Positions 1-15,689 of a stretch of 64,000 nucleotides of DNA are shown here, piece by piece. How positions within the stretch are numbered: the first letter of the stretch is position 1; the number at the start of each line of letters is the position of its first letter. Location: the NCBI GenBank assembly GCA_000499405.2, contig HG738136.1, forward strand, positions 62,001 to 126,000. Reading direction: 5' to 3'. The translations under genes and the position numbers were made by a program. Source of the stretch: Onchocerca volvulus (lineage: Eukaryota; Nematoda; Chromadorea; Rhabditida; Onchocercidae). The notes beneath the pieces were generated by a model. The model saw nothing but the letters and a program-made list of their open reading frames with translations. It had not been told where the DNA came from and did no database searches.

Positions 1-235
1 CTTAATTAAAACAAATTCATCCAGATTATATTTCTAGTTCCATTATTTTTATTTTCATAATTTAAAAAGTACTATTATTTATGAGTCATTATTGCTGTAA
101 GGAAATATTTGAAAAATTAGCATCAACTTTTAAAATATTGCACAAAATTTTGCTACAACTTAAATTTTGAAAAATCAAAACGAAAGTTTTTATCACAAGT
201 TTTCATTAACTGATGAAAAAGAGAAAAAAACTTAC

Positions 236-1010
236 TCTGTTGCACATGCTACAAATAAACATTATGCAACAATAAGATGGAATGTTAGGCATTGTTGTTG
301 TTGTTGTTGTTGTAACAGGTGCTGGAGGTAAAGTTATCGGTGACAATGTTGCAGGAGGTAGGAATTTAGGATGTACTTGAACTTGACCTGCAGATGACTT
401 GCCGCAATTGCAAATTTGCGGGCAAGTGCAGGACATTTGAAATATGACAGTTAGTGCTGCACAATTGCAAGACGATGATACACAAGAGCAATGACGTTTG
501 ACAAGTTTGTGCGATACTTTCAAACTATTGCTGTTTGCAAGCTTCTGGAATTTCAATCTTATGTAATTTAAATATTCAAGCATGGAAATATTAGCAAATT
601 AATTAATTATACTTTCTAAATTAATTTAAAAAAATTACTTCTTCAAATTAATGTATTTTATATGCCAAAACTTACATATTTATAAATGTTAGCTTTTCTT
701 TTCAAAACTTGTAATGTTTAATTATTTATTTTTGTATTTTTTAGAAAAAATTTTTGTTTCAACTTTAAATTAAACTAATTGAAGTTGTGAAAATAATAAT
801 ATATTATCATAATTATGTAGGAGTTTTGAAAAATACAAATGTCATAAATTCTACTTCAAATTGAGTAATTGTATGAATAAATCAAAAAATTTTTAACAAA
901 TTAAGAATGAATAAAAATGTAGAAATCTTTTTTCGTTTACTTACCGTTTCAGCAATTGAAATTTTTAAATTTACTAATACTGCAACAAATAAAACGATTG
1001 AAATATTCAT
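236..1010 (-). CDS. Secreted Cys/Pro/Thr-rich protein, 3' end outside the window
   Basis: Two exons are visible: 1010-945 (22 residues, hydrophobic signal peptide starting MNISIVLFVAV) and 544-236 (103 codons), joined in phase 0 by a GTAAGT...TTCCAG intron. Exon 2 opens with the block SHKLVKRHCSC, then carries four close Cys pairs (CSC, CNC, CTC, CNC), a Pro/Thr-rich linker with a run of seven Thr, and a Cys pair in PSYCCIMFICSMC. A good donor (AGA|GTAAGT) closes the exon, so at least one more exon should lie left of position 1; none is recognisable in 1-230. It is a clear paralog of the gene starting at 2642, in opposite orientation, with matching exon boundaries. The family is not one I recognise. 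A secreted product is inferred from the signal peptide, and the KR before the first Cys could be a processing site. Confidence 0.7.
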
Positions 1011-1132
1011 TTTTTTCTTCTTTTTTTCTTATTTTTTGAAATTGATGATGAAAAACAGAAAAAAAATGTGAATTTGCCGGATAAATGATTTTTCAAACGG
1101 AAATGTAAATTCGCCCAAAATCATTACTTACT

Positions 1133-1140
1133 TTTATATA
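1133..1140 (-). promoter_or_regulatory. Candidate TATA box of the left Cys-rich gene
   Basis: TATATAAA on the minus strand, about 125 bp before the start codon at 1010. The placement is plausible, but such strings are common in DNA this AT-rich. Confidence 0.3.
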
Positions 1141-2471
1141 AATCTATTTTCCGGTTTTTTTTTTTTTTTTTTTTTTTTATATTTAAATGACAAATTTAAT
1201 TGTTCATTTCTAATCTTCGATTCATATGCGCTATTTGAGATTGCAATAAATTCGATTGATATATGGAAATTGTTTAAGCATTCACAAAATAGAAGTCAAA
1301 TATAAACTAACCAGTTAATATTCACATCGTAATTTTCCATTTTTCAATGGATTTTTTTTTTCTTTTTCAAAGGTAATAGATTTGCTATGTGTTTGCATTT
1401 GAAGGAAATCATTAATTTTCAGTTTCCGTTTACCTGAAGACTAGTTAAGTTTGCAAAAAAAAAAAAAGAAAAATATTTGAGATGGTGAATACGAAAATTT
1501 CATTATGTTATGGTATTATCTAAATGGGAGGTCTAAAAAAAAGATCAGGTAAAAGTAAAAAGATAAATATGAAAAATAGAAAAGAATAAAAGCAAAGAAT
1601 AGATTAAAAAATTGCAAAAGATTTGAAACATTGAAATATTCGTTTCTCCTTTTTTTTTTTTTCAATTCGAAAAATAATCAAATTAAAATTATTATTTTTT
1701 CTCTTTGTCTTTTACCATTTTCGTTTCTTTTTCTTATTTTTATAATAAAATAAATAAATAGGTATATATTATCATTGAAAATGTCCGAAATTTTAGAAAT
1801 GTTTTTACAACAAAATTATAATTGATTTCTTTATAATAATAACTTCTATCGTTACATGTTAGCTAAGAAATTTGTTTAAAATTTCTTTAGAAAACTTGTA
1901 TAAACCAAAAAAAGGAAACTTTTTCGTTTTGAATAAATCCAATTCAAATCAATTTTTTGAAAAATGTAACAGATGAATCAGTAATGATTCCAAGGTGGTA
2001 AGGTAAAAAAGTATACTTCCTGACATATTTCTTGCATATTTATAGATTAGTAAGTAATGTATACGTCGATTTATATATCACTTTTTTTTTTCCAACAAAA
2101 ACTTTGACAAAGTTTTCTTTTTTTGTTAATCTTCGAAATATTATTTACAATTATTGGTTGTAAGTAAGCATCTGAGGGAGTAGCAAATTTTGTAGCTGTT
2201 GTAGCAGCAGGTTGAAATATTAGCGAGAAGTCAAAAGTCTTATAGCAAAACTTGAAGTTCTAGTTTTGTCGAATTTTCCATTTGTCATCGATAATATTAG
2301 CTTTTTTCATTAAGTTTGCTTGCTTGCTTACTCAACAATCCACAAAAGATTTCCTGTTCCCTTCCAGTTTTTTCTTGTTATTTTTTTCTCTTTCGGATTT
2401 TAAATGTCTGTACGAATGTGTGTACTTTTTACCATTATACTCTTTTCTGAATTTACACAATTAAAATTTGG

Positions 2472-2479
2472 TATAAATA
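2472..2479 (+). promoter_or_regulatory. Candidate TATA box of the right Cys-rich gene
   Basis: TATAAATA about 160 bp before the signal-peptide exon at 2642. The positional argument is the same as for the divergent partner. Confidence 0.3.
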
Positions 2480-2620
2480 GATATGAAGCAAATCATTTCC
2501 TATTCATTTAGCATTATTTAAATGAATTTAATTATTACGTCAGTTAGAATTTTTACGTTATTTTAATTAAAATTTATTCATCGTTTATCTTTTTTCCGTA
2601 TGTATATTTTTTGTTTTTTG

Positions 2621-2627
2621 CTTACAG
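2621..2627 (+). promoter_or_regulatory. Probable spliced-leader (or 5' UTR) acceptor
   Basis: A U-rich stretch ends in CTTACAG 14 bp before the ATG at 2642, with an A-rich start context. This is the usual layout of a nematode trans-splice acceptor, though an upstream non-coding exon would look the same. Confidence 0.5.
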
Positions 2628-2641
2628 GATACAAGAAAATT

Positions 2642-4320
2642 ATGCGGTTTGTAATTGTTTTTTTGGCAACTTTTGTTATGGCTTTCGCTGATAAAATTGT
2701 AAGTTCCAAAAAAGTCCTTTTTTATTTTTATTTTGACGTAAACTTTAAATGAAATAATTCTATAAGATGATAAAATTAGATAAATATCACTTCGAAAATA
2801 ATCAATTCAATGACAAGTTTTTTTTAAAACGTTCATTTTTTTCCGAAAATTTCAAATTAAAATTCCAAATTTCAATTAACATCTCAAATTAAAATTTCGA
2901 TTTTCCAAAATAATACTTCAATTTTTTGATATATGTATCATTCTATGGGTAGTGTACTGGTTCTATTGGTTTACATGCTAGTAGTAATAAATCCGTGATA
3001 CTAACATATTGGATGAAATCACTGATAACCTGAAACAAGTTAGAAAATAAGATATTCTAAATTTGGTTTCCAAATTAATTTCAAAGTCTACCATAATAAT
3101 ATTAATTATATTAATTCAACGAAATAGCAGTCGAGCTGTTTCTAATTCACGAATTATTTCACATACATCTTTTAAAATTCAATTTCATTGAATTTACCAT
3201 TACTGATATTATTTTAGTCATTTCAAAATTCTTAAGTTTTAAGCAATAATTGGGTAATCCGGCACTATTTTCACTCTTTTTGATTTTATTTGTTATATTC
3301 TAAATTTTACTTCTTACAGTATGAAGCAATTGTAATTGTAAATTGTTGATTACGGTAAGTAATAAATTGTTAAATTGAATTGTTGCAGAAATGAATAAAA
3401 TTTTACCAACATGATTCCTATTCTTTTCAATTAAATCTAAAATTATCAGAAAAAAGAGAAAAACGAAAAAAATCCCTCAAAATTTCCAAATTTTATCATA
3501 TCTTAAAAAAAAAAAAAAGGAAAAAAAGTTGCAGAAGTTGGAAAACAATACGGAAATGTCCCACAAACTTGTCAAACGACATTGCTCATGCGAATCATCG
3601 TCATCTTGCAGTTGTGCACCGATTTTCATAACATTTCAAATTTCGTGCAATTGCCCACAAATTTGCAAATGCGCACCAACCGCCCCACCAAAGTATCCTC
3701 CCGTGACATACACGTTACCACCGACGTTACCAACGTTACCTCCCGTTACGTACACGTTACCTCCGATCACGCCAACACCATTCCGACCATCTTATTGTTG
3801 TATTTTATTCATTTGTGGCAGTTGCGGCTATTATGGTGGCACTTATGGCGGAGTAAATTTTCAAATGTTTCAAAATATAATTAATTTATTTTAAAGAAAT
3901 TTCTATGAACTGAAGACACAATTAGTTCGCTTAAATGGAATCACTCATTTCTCAATGAAACTGACTACTACTGATAATGATAGGTGATATAAAATATCGA
4001 TTAGCATCTCCGTTTTTTTTTTCTTTTCCTTCTTATCATTCATATTTTTTTAAATTATACAACAAATTTAATTTCAGGTACAACCATCAACACAATATAA
4101 GCCTCCTTCTGGACAATACCCATCCTCTTACTTCCCACAACTTCCTTCAACTTATCAATTACCGGTCACGAATCAATATCAAATTTCCGAATTTCCACCT
4201 TCTGCTTATCTTCCTTCATCACCTTATCAAGCTTCATCCTACGCCTATCCAACTTCAACATCGGCATGTTCCAATGGTTTTACCATTTGCTTCAGTGGAA
4301 GCTTTTGCTGCCGAAAGTAA
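2642..4320 (+). CDS. Secreted Cys/Pro-rich protein (205 aa), paralog of the 236-1010 gene
   Basis: Exons 2642-2698, 3535-3852 and 4078-4320 join in phase 0 to 205 residues. Exon 1 is a 19-residue signal peptide (MRFVIVFLATFVMAFADKI). Exon 2 holds SHKLVKRHCSCESSSSCSC, further Cys pairs in SCNCPQICKC, a Pro/Thr linker with two copies of PPVTYTLPP, and PSYCCILFICGSCGYYGG. Exon 3 is a Pro/Tyr/Gln/Ser-rich tail ending in a second Cys group (ACSNGFTICFSGSFCCRK). The unspliced frame would stop at 3894; splicing at GGA|GTAAAT into the TTTCAG at 4077 extends it in frame with matching composition. The layout suggests a secreted matrix, cuticle or host-interface protein, but that is inference only. No enzyme motif is visible. 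Confidence 0.75.
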
Positions 4321-5994
4321 ACAATTTCCATCGATTAACTTGAAATATCTAATCGAATAACTGTCGTAATGGTGCTTGAATTTCAAAATTTCTTCAAATT
4401 TTTAGTTTAATATGCTGATTTCGGAAGTGTTTGCTGCATTTCCCCATTGCTTGTTACTTTTGTTTTTTGTCTTTAAAGAAAATAATTTTTACGCTATTTC
4501 AGCAAATCTTTTTCCTGCTTACTATGTCGAATACGAAGATTGAAAAAATTAATTTTTTTCTGTTTTTTTAACTCGGACAACAAAAAAAAAATTAACAAAT
4601 TTTGAACATTTTACTATATAAACATCCAAATGGTTCTGCTTGGTTCAGTTTAAACTTTTTTTTCCAGCAGAAATGTAACTTTTGGAATGAGATATCTTCT
4701 GGTCTATCTAGAAATTAGGAAAATCTGAAAAAAAAAAAAATCTGAAATGAAAATCAGATGCTATATATTTAACTTTGATTTCTAATTTTCCCAGCTACCA
4801 TTACGAGTTTATAAATTAACATTCGAGCAAATTATTTCTATAGGAAAATTATTAGAAGAACGAATGTGGCTGATTTACCCGAAAAAAAAGTATAAATAAG
4901 ATAACGTATATCAAATATTTTGAAAATAAAAATAATTGAAAATTTATTTGATGTAAAAGAAAAAATGATGATATGAAAAAAAGTAAGCATATAAAAAATT
5001 AAATAAGGAATTATAATAATTGAATTAAGTGAACGAATTAATCAATTCTTAAGATTACTTCATATTTTATGCTTTTTTCATCTTTTATATTTTTTAGTTT
5101 TGCTATTCCAAAAATAGGTTTTTTGGTCAAAAGACAAAGAACAAAATTATTTTCTATTCCAAATTTGCATCCTTACTTACTTTTCAAGTTAATATTTGAA
5201 AATGCATTAAATTCAAAGTCTTAATATAATCAGTATCAAAGTCGGATGAAACAATTTATTTTCTAACGTCTTCTGCTTGATACTCGTTTTAATACTGCCA
5301 TTTTATTCCAGAAAAGAACAGATTTCATAAGCTACTATTACATCAGAATTATCTTCATAGTAAAGCAACATAGTTTTGGTTTATTCGATAATATGCTAAT
5401 TATTACCTGAAGCTTATAACATCGTTTTCATGTTATCATAAATTCTTCGATTCAATCATTTTGATTATCATATTCATTAATTGATCATTTTGATCATCAT
5501 ATTCATTAATTGATCATTTTGATCATCATAATTCATTCAAATGGCAACTTTAGTTTTCAACTTCTCATAATTGTTTTCATTATAATTGATGAATAAAGTG
5601 TATGTTTCGAGTCGAAAAATAAAGCTTAGCTTTTTGCATTTATTCACATCTTTCTATTTTTCAATATCACAATTTTTTTTTTCATTTCATTTTAAAACCA
5701 AACTGTAATGATAACAAGAAACTATTAGATATCAATTCGTAATAAGAGGTCTTCCAGCGAACAATGAAAGCTGTGTCTTTTCTCTTGGGAAGATGTAAAA
5801 ACAGGCAAATCTGCAAATAAATGAACAAATGCTGGACAGATTAACGAAAAGATAGAAAAAAATATGAAAGTCTGGAAATAGATAAACGAATAAAAAGATG
5901 GTAGACAGATATTTTATAACTATTTGTATTTAATAACTTAAATGATACATTTTTCAATAAAATAAAATGAAAGACTTAAAATTTGAAATTAAAT
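4321..5994 (+). other. Intergenic, no gene seen
   Basis: AT-rich spacer after the Cys-rich gene. It holds short poly-A/T tracts and the small tandem repeat listed at 5451. No open frame with coding character was found on either strand. Confidence 0.6.
5451..5538 (+). repeat. Tandem repeat, about 30-bp unit, roughly three copies
   Basis: The core TTGATCATTTTGATCATCAT recurs, preceded each time by ATTCATTAA. The first copy is slightly diverged (GATTATCAT). Confidence 0.8.
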
Positions 5995-6094
5995 AATAGA
6001 AACATGGAACGCTCTGCTGTCATACAAATGTTTGGAGAATTGTAATCTACAACCACGTCCTCATGATAATAACAAGCATAGCCAAAGCCCGTAC

Positions 6095-6676
6095 ATGAAA
6101 GCCCAAAATACTTCTCCATCAACTTTGCCAAAAATTAAAGAACGTATCGGATCACAAAGTCTAGCAGTTATCATGGAATGAGCTATCGATTAATTAAAAC
6201 TTTGAAATTTATAGATGAAATGGACAATCTCTGTTCCAAGAGCAAAATAGATAATGGTCAGGATAATTGCTGTGTTTTTTTTAACTGCATTCATTGTCTT
6301 TTTACTTTAGATCTACAAATGCAAGATGACGTTAAACCATCTCAAGCTACGTGCAGCAGTACTGGAAAAGCAAAGTAGCAAGTTGATATTTACGAATGCT
6401 AGTTTGATGAAATTAGTCAACGATTTGCGTAAAGCCAAACAAGAACTGGGAGCGGAAAATCGTCGCATGAAACAAGATAGTCATCAAGAAAGAACGAATT
6501 GTATGAATATTTCTGTCCAATTCTTTCCGATAAAAACTTCCTCTCAAAGTGTCAAGTTCCGAACTATATAGGGAAGAATCAAGATGGCTGGAAAGGGATG
6601 AATCAAAATGGCCACAGTGGGAATAAAATATCGACGAAGAGCAGCACGACGGCTACGAAAGCAACCAAGAAAATGA
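6095..6676 (+). CDS. Possible small coiled-coil protein, 106 aa (doubtful)
   Basis: A three-exon model fits: 6095-6166, 6311-6500 and 6618-6676 (72+190+59 bp, phase kept). The acceptor at 6310 (TTTACTTTAG) is good; the donors GTTATC and GTATGA and the acceptor CCACAG are weaker. Exon 1 encodes a short basic stretch (LPKIKERIGSQSLA). Exon 2 is strongly helical with a heptad-like pattern (NASLMKLVNDLRKAKQ, then ELGAENRRMKQ). Exon 3 ends in the basic run KYRRRAARRLRKQPRK. A basic start, a coiled coil and a basic C-terminus recall shugoshin in outline, but the protein is far shorter than that family and no diagnostic motif is certain. Other frames stay open past the stop (to 6834), so a longer or decayed gene is possible. 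Confidence 0.3.
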
Positions 6677-7136
6677 GAAAATCTTGGCATTCGTCACCGA
6701 ACCAGTGCCAAAATTTTCTCATTTCCTTCACTGAACGAAACATCAGTAAAACAAGTCTTAAAATCGTGGATGTGAATCGATTCAGCGAAATGTCAAGATT
6801 AGTGAAAATTACCGCATGGGTTTGGAATTCTTGAATTTAACATCCAAAGGAAAATCGCTTAATTAGCTTAATTCAACTGACGGTTTTGAGCACTGTTAAA
6901 TCGCCAAATTCTATTTGGTGCCTAATGCTTCTCAAATTTGAGCAATGGATGAAATTATAATAAGGCATACTTTAATAACAATAAGCTGGAATAAAGTAAG
7001 CATAAGTGACGATAAGGAAAAGCATGCAATCGGTAGAAAAAATCAAAAAAAAAAACACAAAACAAGCAAAAGTGGGAAAAAATGTTTTTGGAAAGTTTCG
7101 AAAATGCAAGCATCTCTTTCATCAAGCATTCGTTAA

Positions 7137-9016
7137 TAAGTTATGCATAATATATTTGTTATTTTTGTAGCTAATATTCTTCATTTAATAGGCCAACATA
7201 TATATATTCATCCACTTTCGGCGTAGAACTACATTTGTTTACAAATATGTTTAATCTATCATCAGACTTTTTTTCGTTTCAAATTTGTAGCATTTCGAAC
7301 ATTTCAAACTGATACGCCACTAAATCTTGCAATTTATCATTTTGCATTTATTGCAAGATATTTGAAGGACTGATGATTTCCAGAACTGATATATAATATT
7401 AAAATAGAAAGTAGCAATGGCTTCATTAATCAACTTATAATTAAGGTTTTGTCTGCAATTTATAAAAAATGTTTCTTTCTGTTGTTTGCAAATTTGTTCA
7501 TAATTTCTAAACTGAGAATGCTTTTCAATTCATATATTTCTTATAATATTCAACATTTCATACAAACCGACCATTTTTGTATTTTGCCAAGTGTTTTCCA
7601 CAACTTTATAATAACGTTTTTATGATGTCAAATTGCTGATAAAATGAATCGCTTGTTGACATGTATACATGCTAACAAGCGATTCTTTTGATTTTTTTCA
7701 GATCCTTTTCAAATGATAGATTTTTTTCAAGCAATTCTCCTTTTTTTTTTTTTTTTTCAGATTCTTTTCCAATAGAAACAATGATGATCAATGAAAATCA
7801 TCCGTTTTATCTGAATGAAAGTAAATAATATAATTATCGCTCAATGAAACAAATGGATCAATAATTAAATCAATTATCTTTCTCGGAAGAATCTTTTTTG
7901 AATTTCTTTTTTTCCATAATCGGATTATTATGTTCATAACCAAATTTTTGTAGTTCAATAAACAAATATACGGGATCGGATATTAAACGAGATTCCATAT
8001 CAGTTTGTTAGCTTACCCCAATCATCGATCGTTCGTCATGCAAACGTAATTTACTCAGTGGAATGTCTTTGAATATATCACTTTAAAGAAAAAAAAAAGA
8101 TTTAACGCAACATTGTGGAAAATTGAATAAACGTATTCAAATACGGAAAATAAATAGCAATGAAATTTTGAATCTCACATGTGAAACATTTCAACATATA
8201 TTTCAATTTGAATTGATAAATTTATGGAACTAAATTGCGATATTTCCTTCGCAAATGAAAATCGTAGCATTTATCATCTCAAATTAATGCTTTTTTTTTT
8301 CTTTTTTGTTTTTTTTTTCTTTGCACGGCTATGAGATCAATGTTCGAAAATGAGTCAGCAATTTGAATTCATTCGGTTTGAAAATGTATGTACACAGGTA
8401 TTATTACTACCAATGCCTATTATCATCGATTGTAACATTACTAAAACAGATATCATCGTCAATCGCATATTTTTATTGGTTCAAATACAAACTAATGCTA
8501 GTATTTTAAAAAGGCCTTTCTCGTAGTTATCTTTATTAAATTTTCAATTTAAATTTTGGTAGTACTTATTTTGGTCTTGTGGCTGATCAAGAACATTTCG
8601 ATAAACATTCTAAATATCCTCTCTGAATAACTGTTCACTATTTTCCGGCTTAATACCATTAATCATCATTAAATGGAAGGTTATTATTTGATAACTTTCG
8701 TCGAGAATATTCTATTTCTTCTATACGAAATGGATCTTAAAATTTTACAAAATTTCTTAACATTAAAACTATCAAACTTCTAGTAAATACCAACAATATT
8801 TGAAATTATGTCAAAAAATAAAATTTGAAAATTTAACAAGCTCATTTGGCAGTCAAAAAATGACTTCACACTATTGATTATCATGTACATAAATCAGGTT
8901 TAATATAATTAATTGAATTAAAGCAAGCAAAGAACCAACGGAAGCAAGTAAACACGTTAAATCCTACAGTTTCAGAAATTTTCCTCTCAACGTTCCGTCA
9001 TCGTTGGTTTCTATGA
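7137..9016 (+). other. Intergenic, no gene seen
   Basis: AT-rich spacer with a poly-T tract near 7741-7757 and another near 8290-8320. I see no gene, RNA or clear repeat. Confidence 0.55.
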
Positions 9017-9680
9017 CTAGGATTGAGTATCATAACCAGAAAGTATTAGTACCGTTTTTTCATAGTACCATAATTGTTTTTTGCTGAAGTATTTGTTGCA
9101 GCAATGATAAAATTGTCTTTTCACAACTATTGCAACATTTGTTGTATTTTGGAGGCCATCAAGAAAGTTTGTGCTTTTCAACACCGAATCGATCAAATTC
9201 ATGTTTGAGATTTCGTCAAGCATTTCGTTGGAAAATACTAGTGTCACCAAAGATGCATTTGTTAATTCTTCCTGTATTTCTGCAATTCCTCTCATAACCA
9301 CAAAATTATCAAGTTTAACTCACATATTTTTTTGTGTATCAGATTTAGCATCAATGCAAATTGCTATGCTATCCAGGTGTTTCCTGATAATTTGAGCTTT
9401 CCTAACTGCTCGATTTTTAGATTTTTTTTTTTTTCTTCGAATGAGTTCACTATCATCACTTACGATGACTAACATCACATGATACTGAAATTCATCGTAA
9501 ACATCATTATGCTCTGCAGATTTCATACTTTTAGTCTGATAGAAAGTTTCAATAAGTGAAATTTTGATGAAATTCACTTTACTATCTGATTTTAAATACT
9601 TCAATATGTCTCATCAGAAGGACTGTTTACTCTAATAAACTCATTCTTCAATTTTAAAAATTGGACACAGAAAACTCATT
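9017..9680 (-). pseudogene. Broken reading frame of unknown origin
   Basis: On the minus strand one frame runs from 9604 to 9017 (about 195 codons) interrupted by a single TGA at 9322-9320. Upstream, a second frame (FLKLKNEFIRVNSPSDETY, near 9660-9605) would join it by a one-base shift. The translation has ordinary protein composition (for example LTNASLVTLVFSNEMLDEI) and a Lys/Arg-rich stretch (RRKKKKSKNRAVRKAQ). The TGA overlaps a GTGAGT, but no acceptor lies close enough to make a normal intron. I do not recognise the family. It may be a decayed gene copy, or chance. Confidence 0.3.
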
Positions 9681-11335
9681 TTCATTCAGTTATGTTGACG
9701 ATTTGATATGGAATTTAAGCGGAAAAATTACAGTTTAAATTACCATTGTAAAATTTGAAATAGAAAGGATTCCAGTCTTTGTATCAAAGTAACTAAACTT
9801 CAACATCGATTGACTTTAGTATAATTCAGCCACTTAAAAAAAATTACAATTTAAATCATTGAAAAGATGGAAGATGCCAGCAGAATATGAACTATTTTCA
9901 TAGATGATATTCGAAGGAGTAAATCATTTTGTTAAAAACACTCCATTCAGTGAACTTTTCTTTTATTTCATTACAGAAAAAAGGAAATGCATTACCGGAA
10001 ATTAGGGCTGTTTTGTTTCATAATATTAATTTCATGTTATTCCATACTAATCTTAATAAGAGTTTTTAACGAAAATTGTTAGAAATTCTAAACCAGGCAA
10101 AACTTTTCTGAAGATTTTTAGGCGATTTTTCCGAGACGTAGCTATCAGAATATCAGAAAATCCCAAAATTCCGATTACATTTAGTGATTTTTCACTGCTC
10201 ACTGCCAAACAAAGTAGCTCATTGTAATGATTAAAAGTATTCCGAAAAGTTAGCGAATCAATGCTAAACATAAAGACTTTATAATCAGATTTTTGTTTCG
10301 TATAAATTTCTTTGTAATTCTTTTTGTTGAATTTATCTTTCCTTCCAATATGCTATTTAAAAGTTTGAACAGAACGGTTCACCATAATTTACAAAATTGA
10401 TTAATGATTTAATGATCAATCAAATATTTGCGTGCAATGATAATCTGATAAAATAATGAAACGAGAGATCAACTGTCTGCACTCGTTGATAATCTGATTA
10501 CGGTTAAATGAAGACTGACAATTGCTTAAATTAGGCTTATTAATTGCGTCTCCGTTCATTAATAATCTGATAACGGTTAAACAGAGAATTAAATGTTTCC
10601 ACTCGTTGATAATTCAGTAACGATCAAATGGACATTCAAATGTTTGCATACGATGATAATCTGATAATAGCGAAAGGGAAGATTAAATGTCTGCATTCGC
10701 TGATAATCTGATACAACGAAATGATAAATCAAATTTTACATTCGTTAATAATTTGATTACAGTAAAATGAGAAATCAAATATATTCGTTGGTAATTTTTG
10801 ATAATCAAATGTCTGCATTTGCTGATAATCTGATAACGGTTAAATCAGAAATCAAATGCTTTTTGCTTATTGTTAAGTGGAAATTTTTGATCGATTTACT
10901 CTTTTGCTTAGCAATAAAATAAATATTTCAAATGAACAAAATTCCAAAGACATAATATTCGATATTTATTTACCGAATATGTTGAGTAAGTTTTAGACAA
11001 AGATAAGAAATCATTCATTTTCAATGAATAATCCATATTTCTTTGATAATTTTTTATTTTGCAAGAAAAAAAAAAGGAGTTTCTACCAGGTCAATCGATT
11101 TAATGGTAATTTTAATATTTGATAAATATGACTTGACCTTTTTTTCCTTTCTCTCTCTCTTTCCATCCCATTTTTCCAAGAATAATTATTTGTTTGCTAC
11201 AATTCGAAATTTTTTTTTTCTGTTTATATTGCAACCAAAATATAACTAAATTACAAGCAATATAATTGGTATAAAAAAAAAAGAAAAACAAAAAAAAAAC
11301 ATTATGAATTTTAATCAAAAAATTTCAATTAAATT
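9681..11335 (+). other. Intergenic region containing a minisatellite
   Basis: Apart from the 46-bp repeat at 10432-10866, this is AT-rich spacer. A 72-codon minus-strand frame at 10271-10053 shows no supporting splice or start signals and is not called. Confidence 0.55.
10432..10866 (+). repeat. Degenerate minisatellite, about 46-bp unit, about nine copies
   Basis: Units begin TGATAATCTGATAACGGTTA and end in a variant of ATCAAATGTCTGCATTCG. Copies start near 10436, 10487, 10559, 10605, 10652, 10699, 10745, 10788 and 10823. Substitutions and small indels are frequent, and one copy is longer by about 25 bp. Confidence 0.8.

Positions 11336-15689
<4,354 letters not shown>

Noticed and set aside
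6945..7136. Lys-rich frame ending KKHKTSKSGKKCFWKV
   Set aside because: Composition follows an A-rich tract. It was considered as a further exon of the 6095 model, but no acceptor or phase supports it.
10053..10271. 72-codon minus-strand frame (SIDSLTFRNTFNHYNELLCL)
   Set aside because: Protein-like composition, but no splice signal, homology or continuation.
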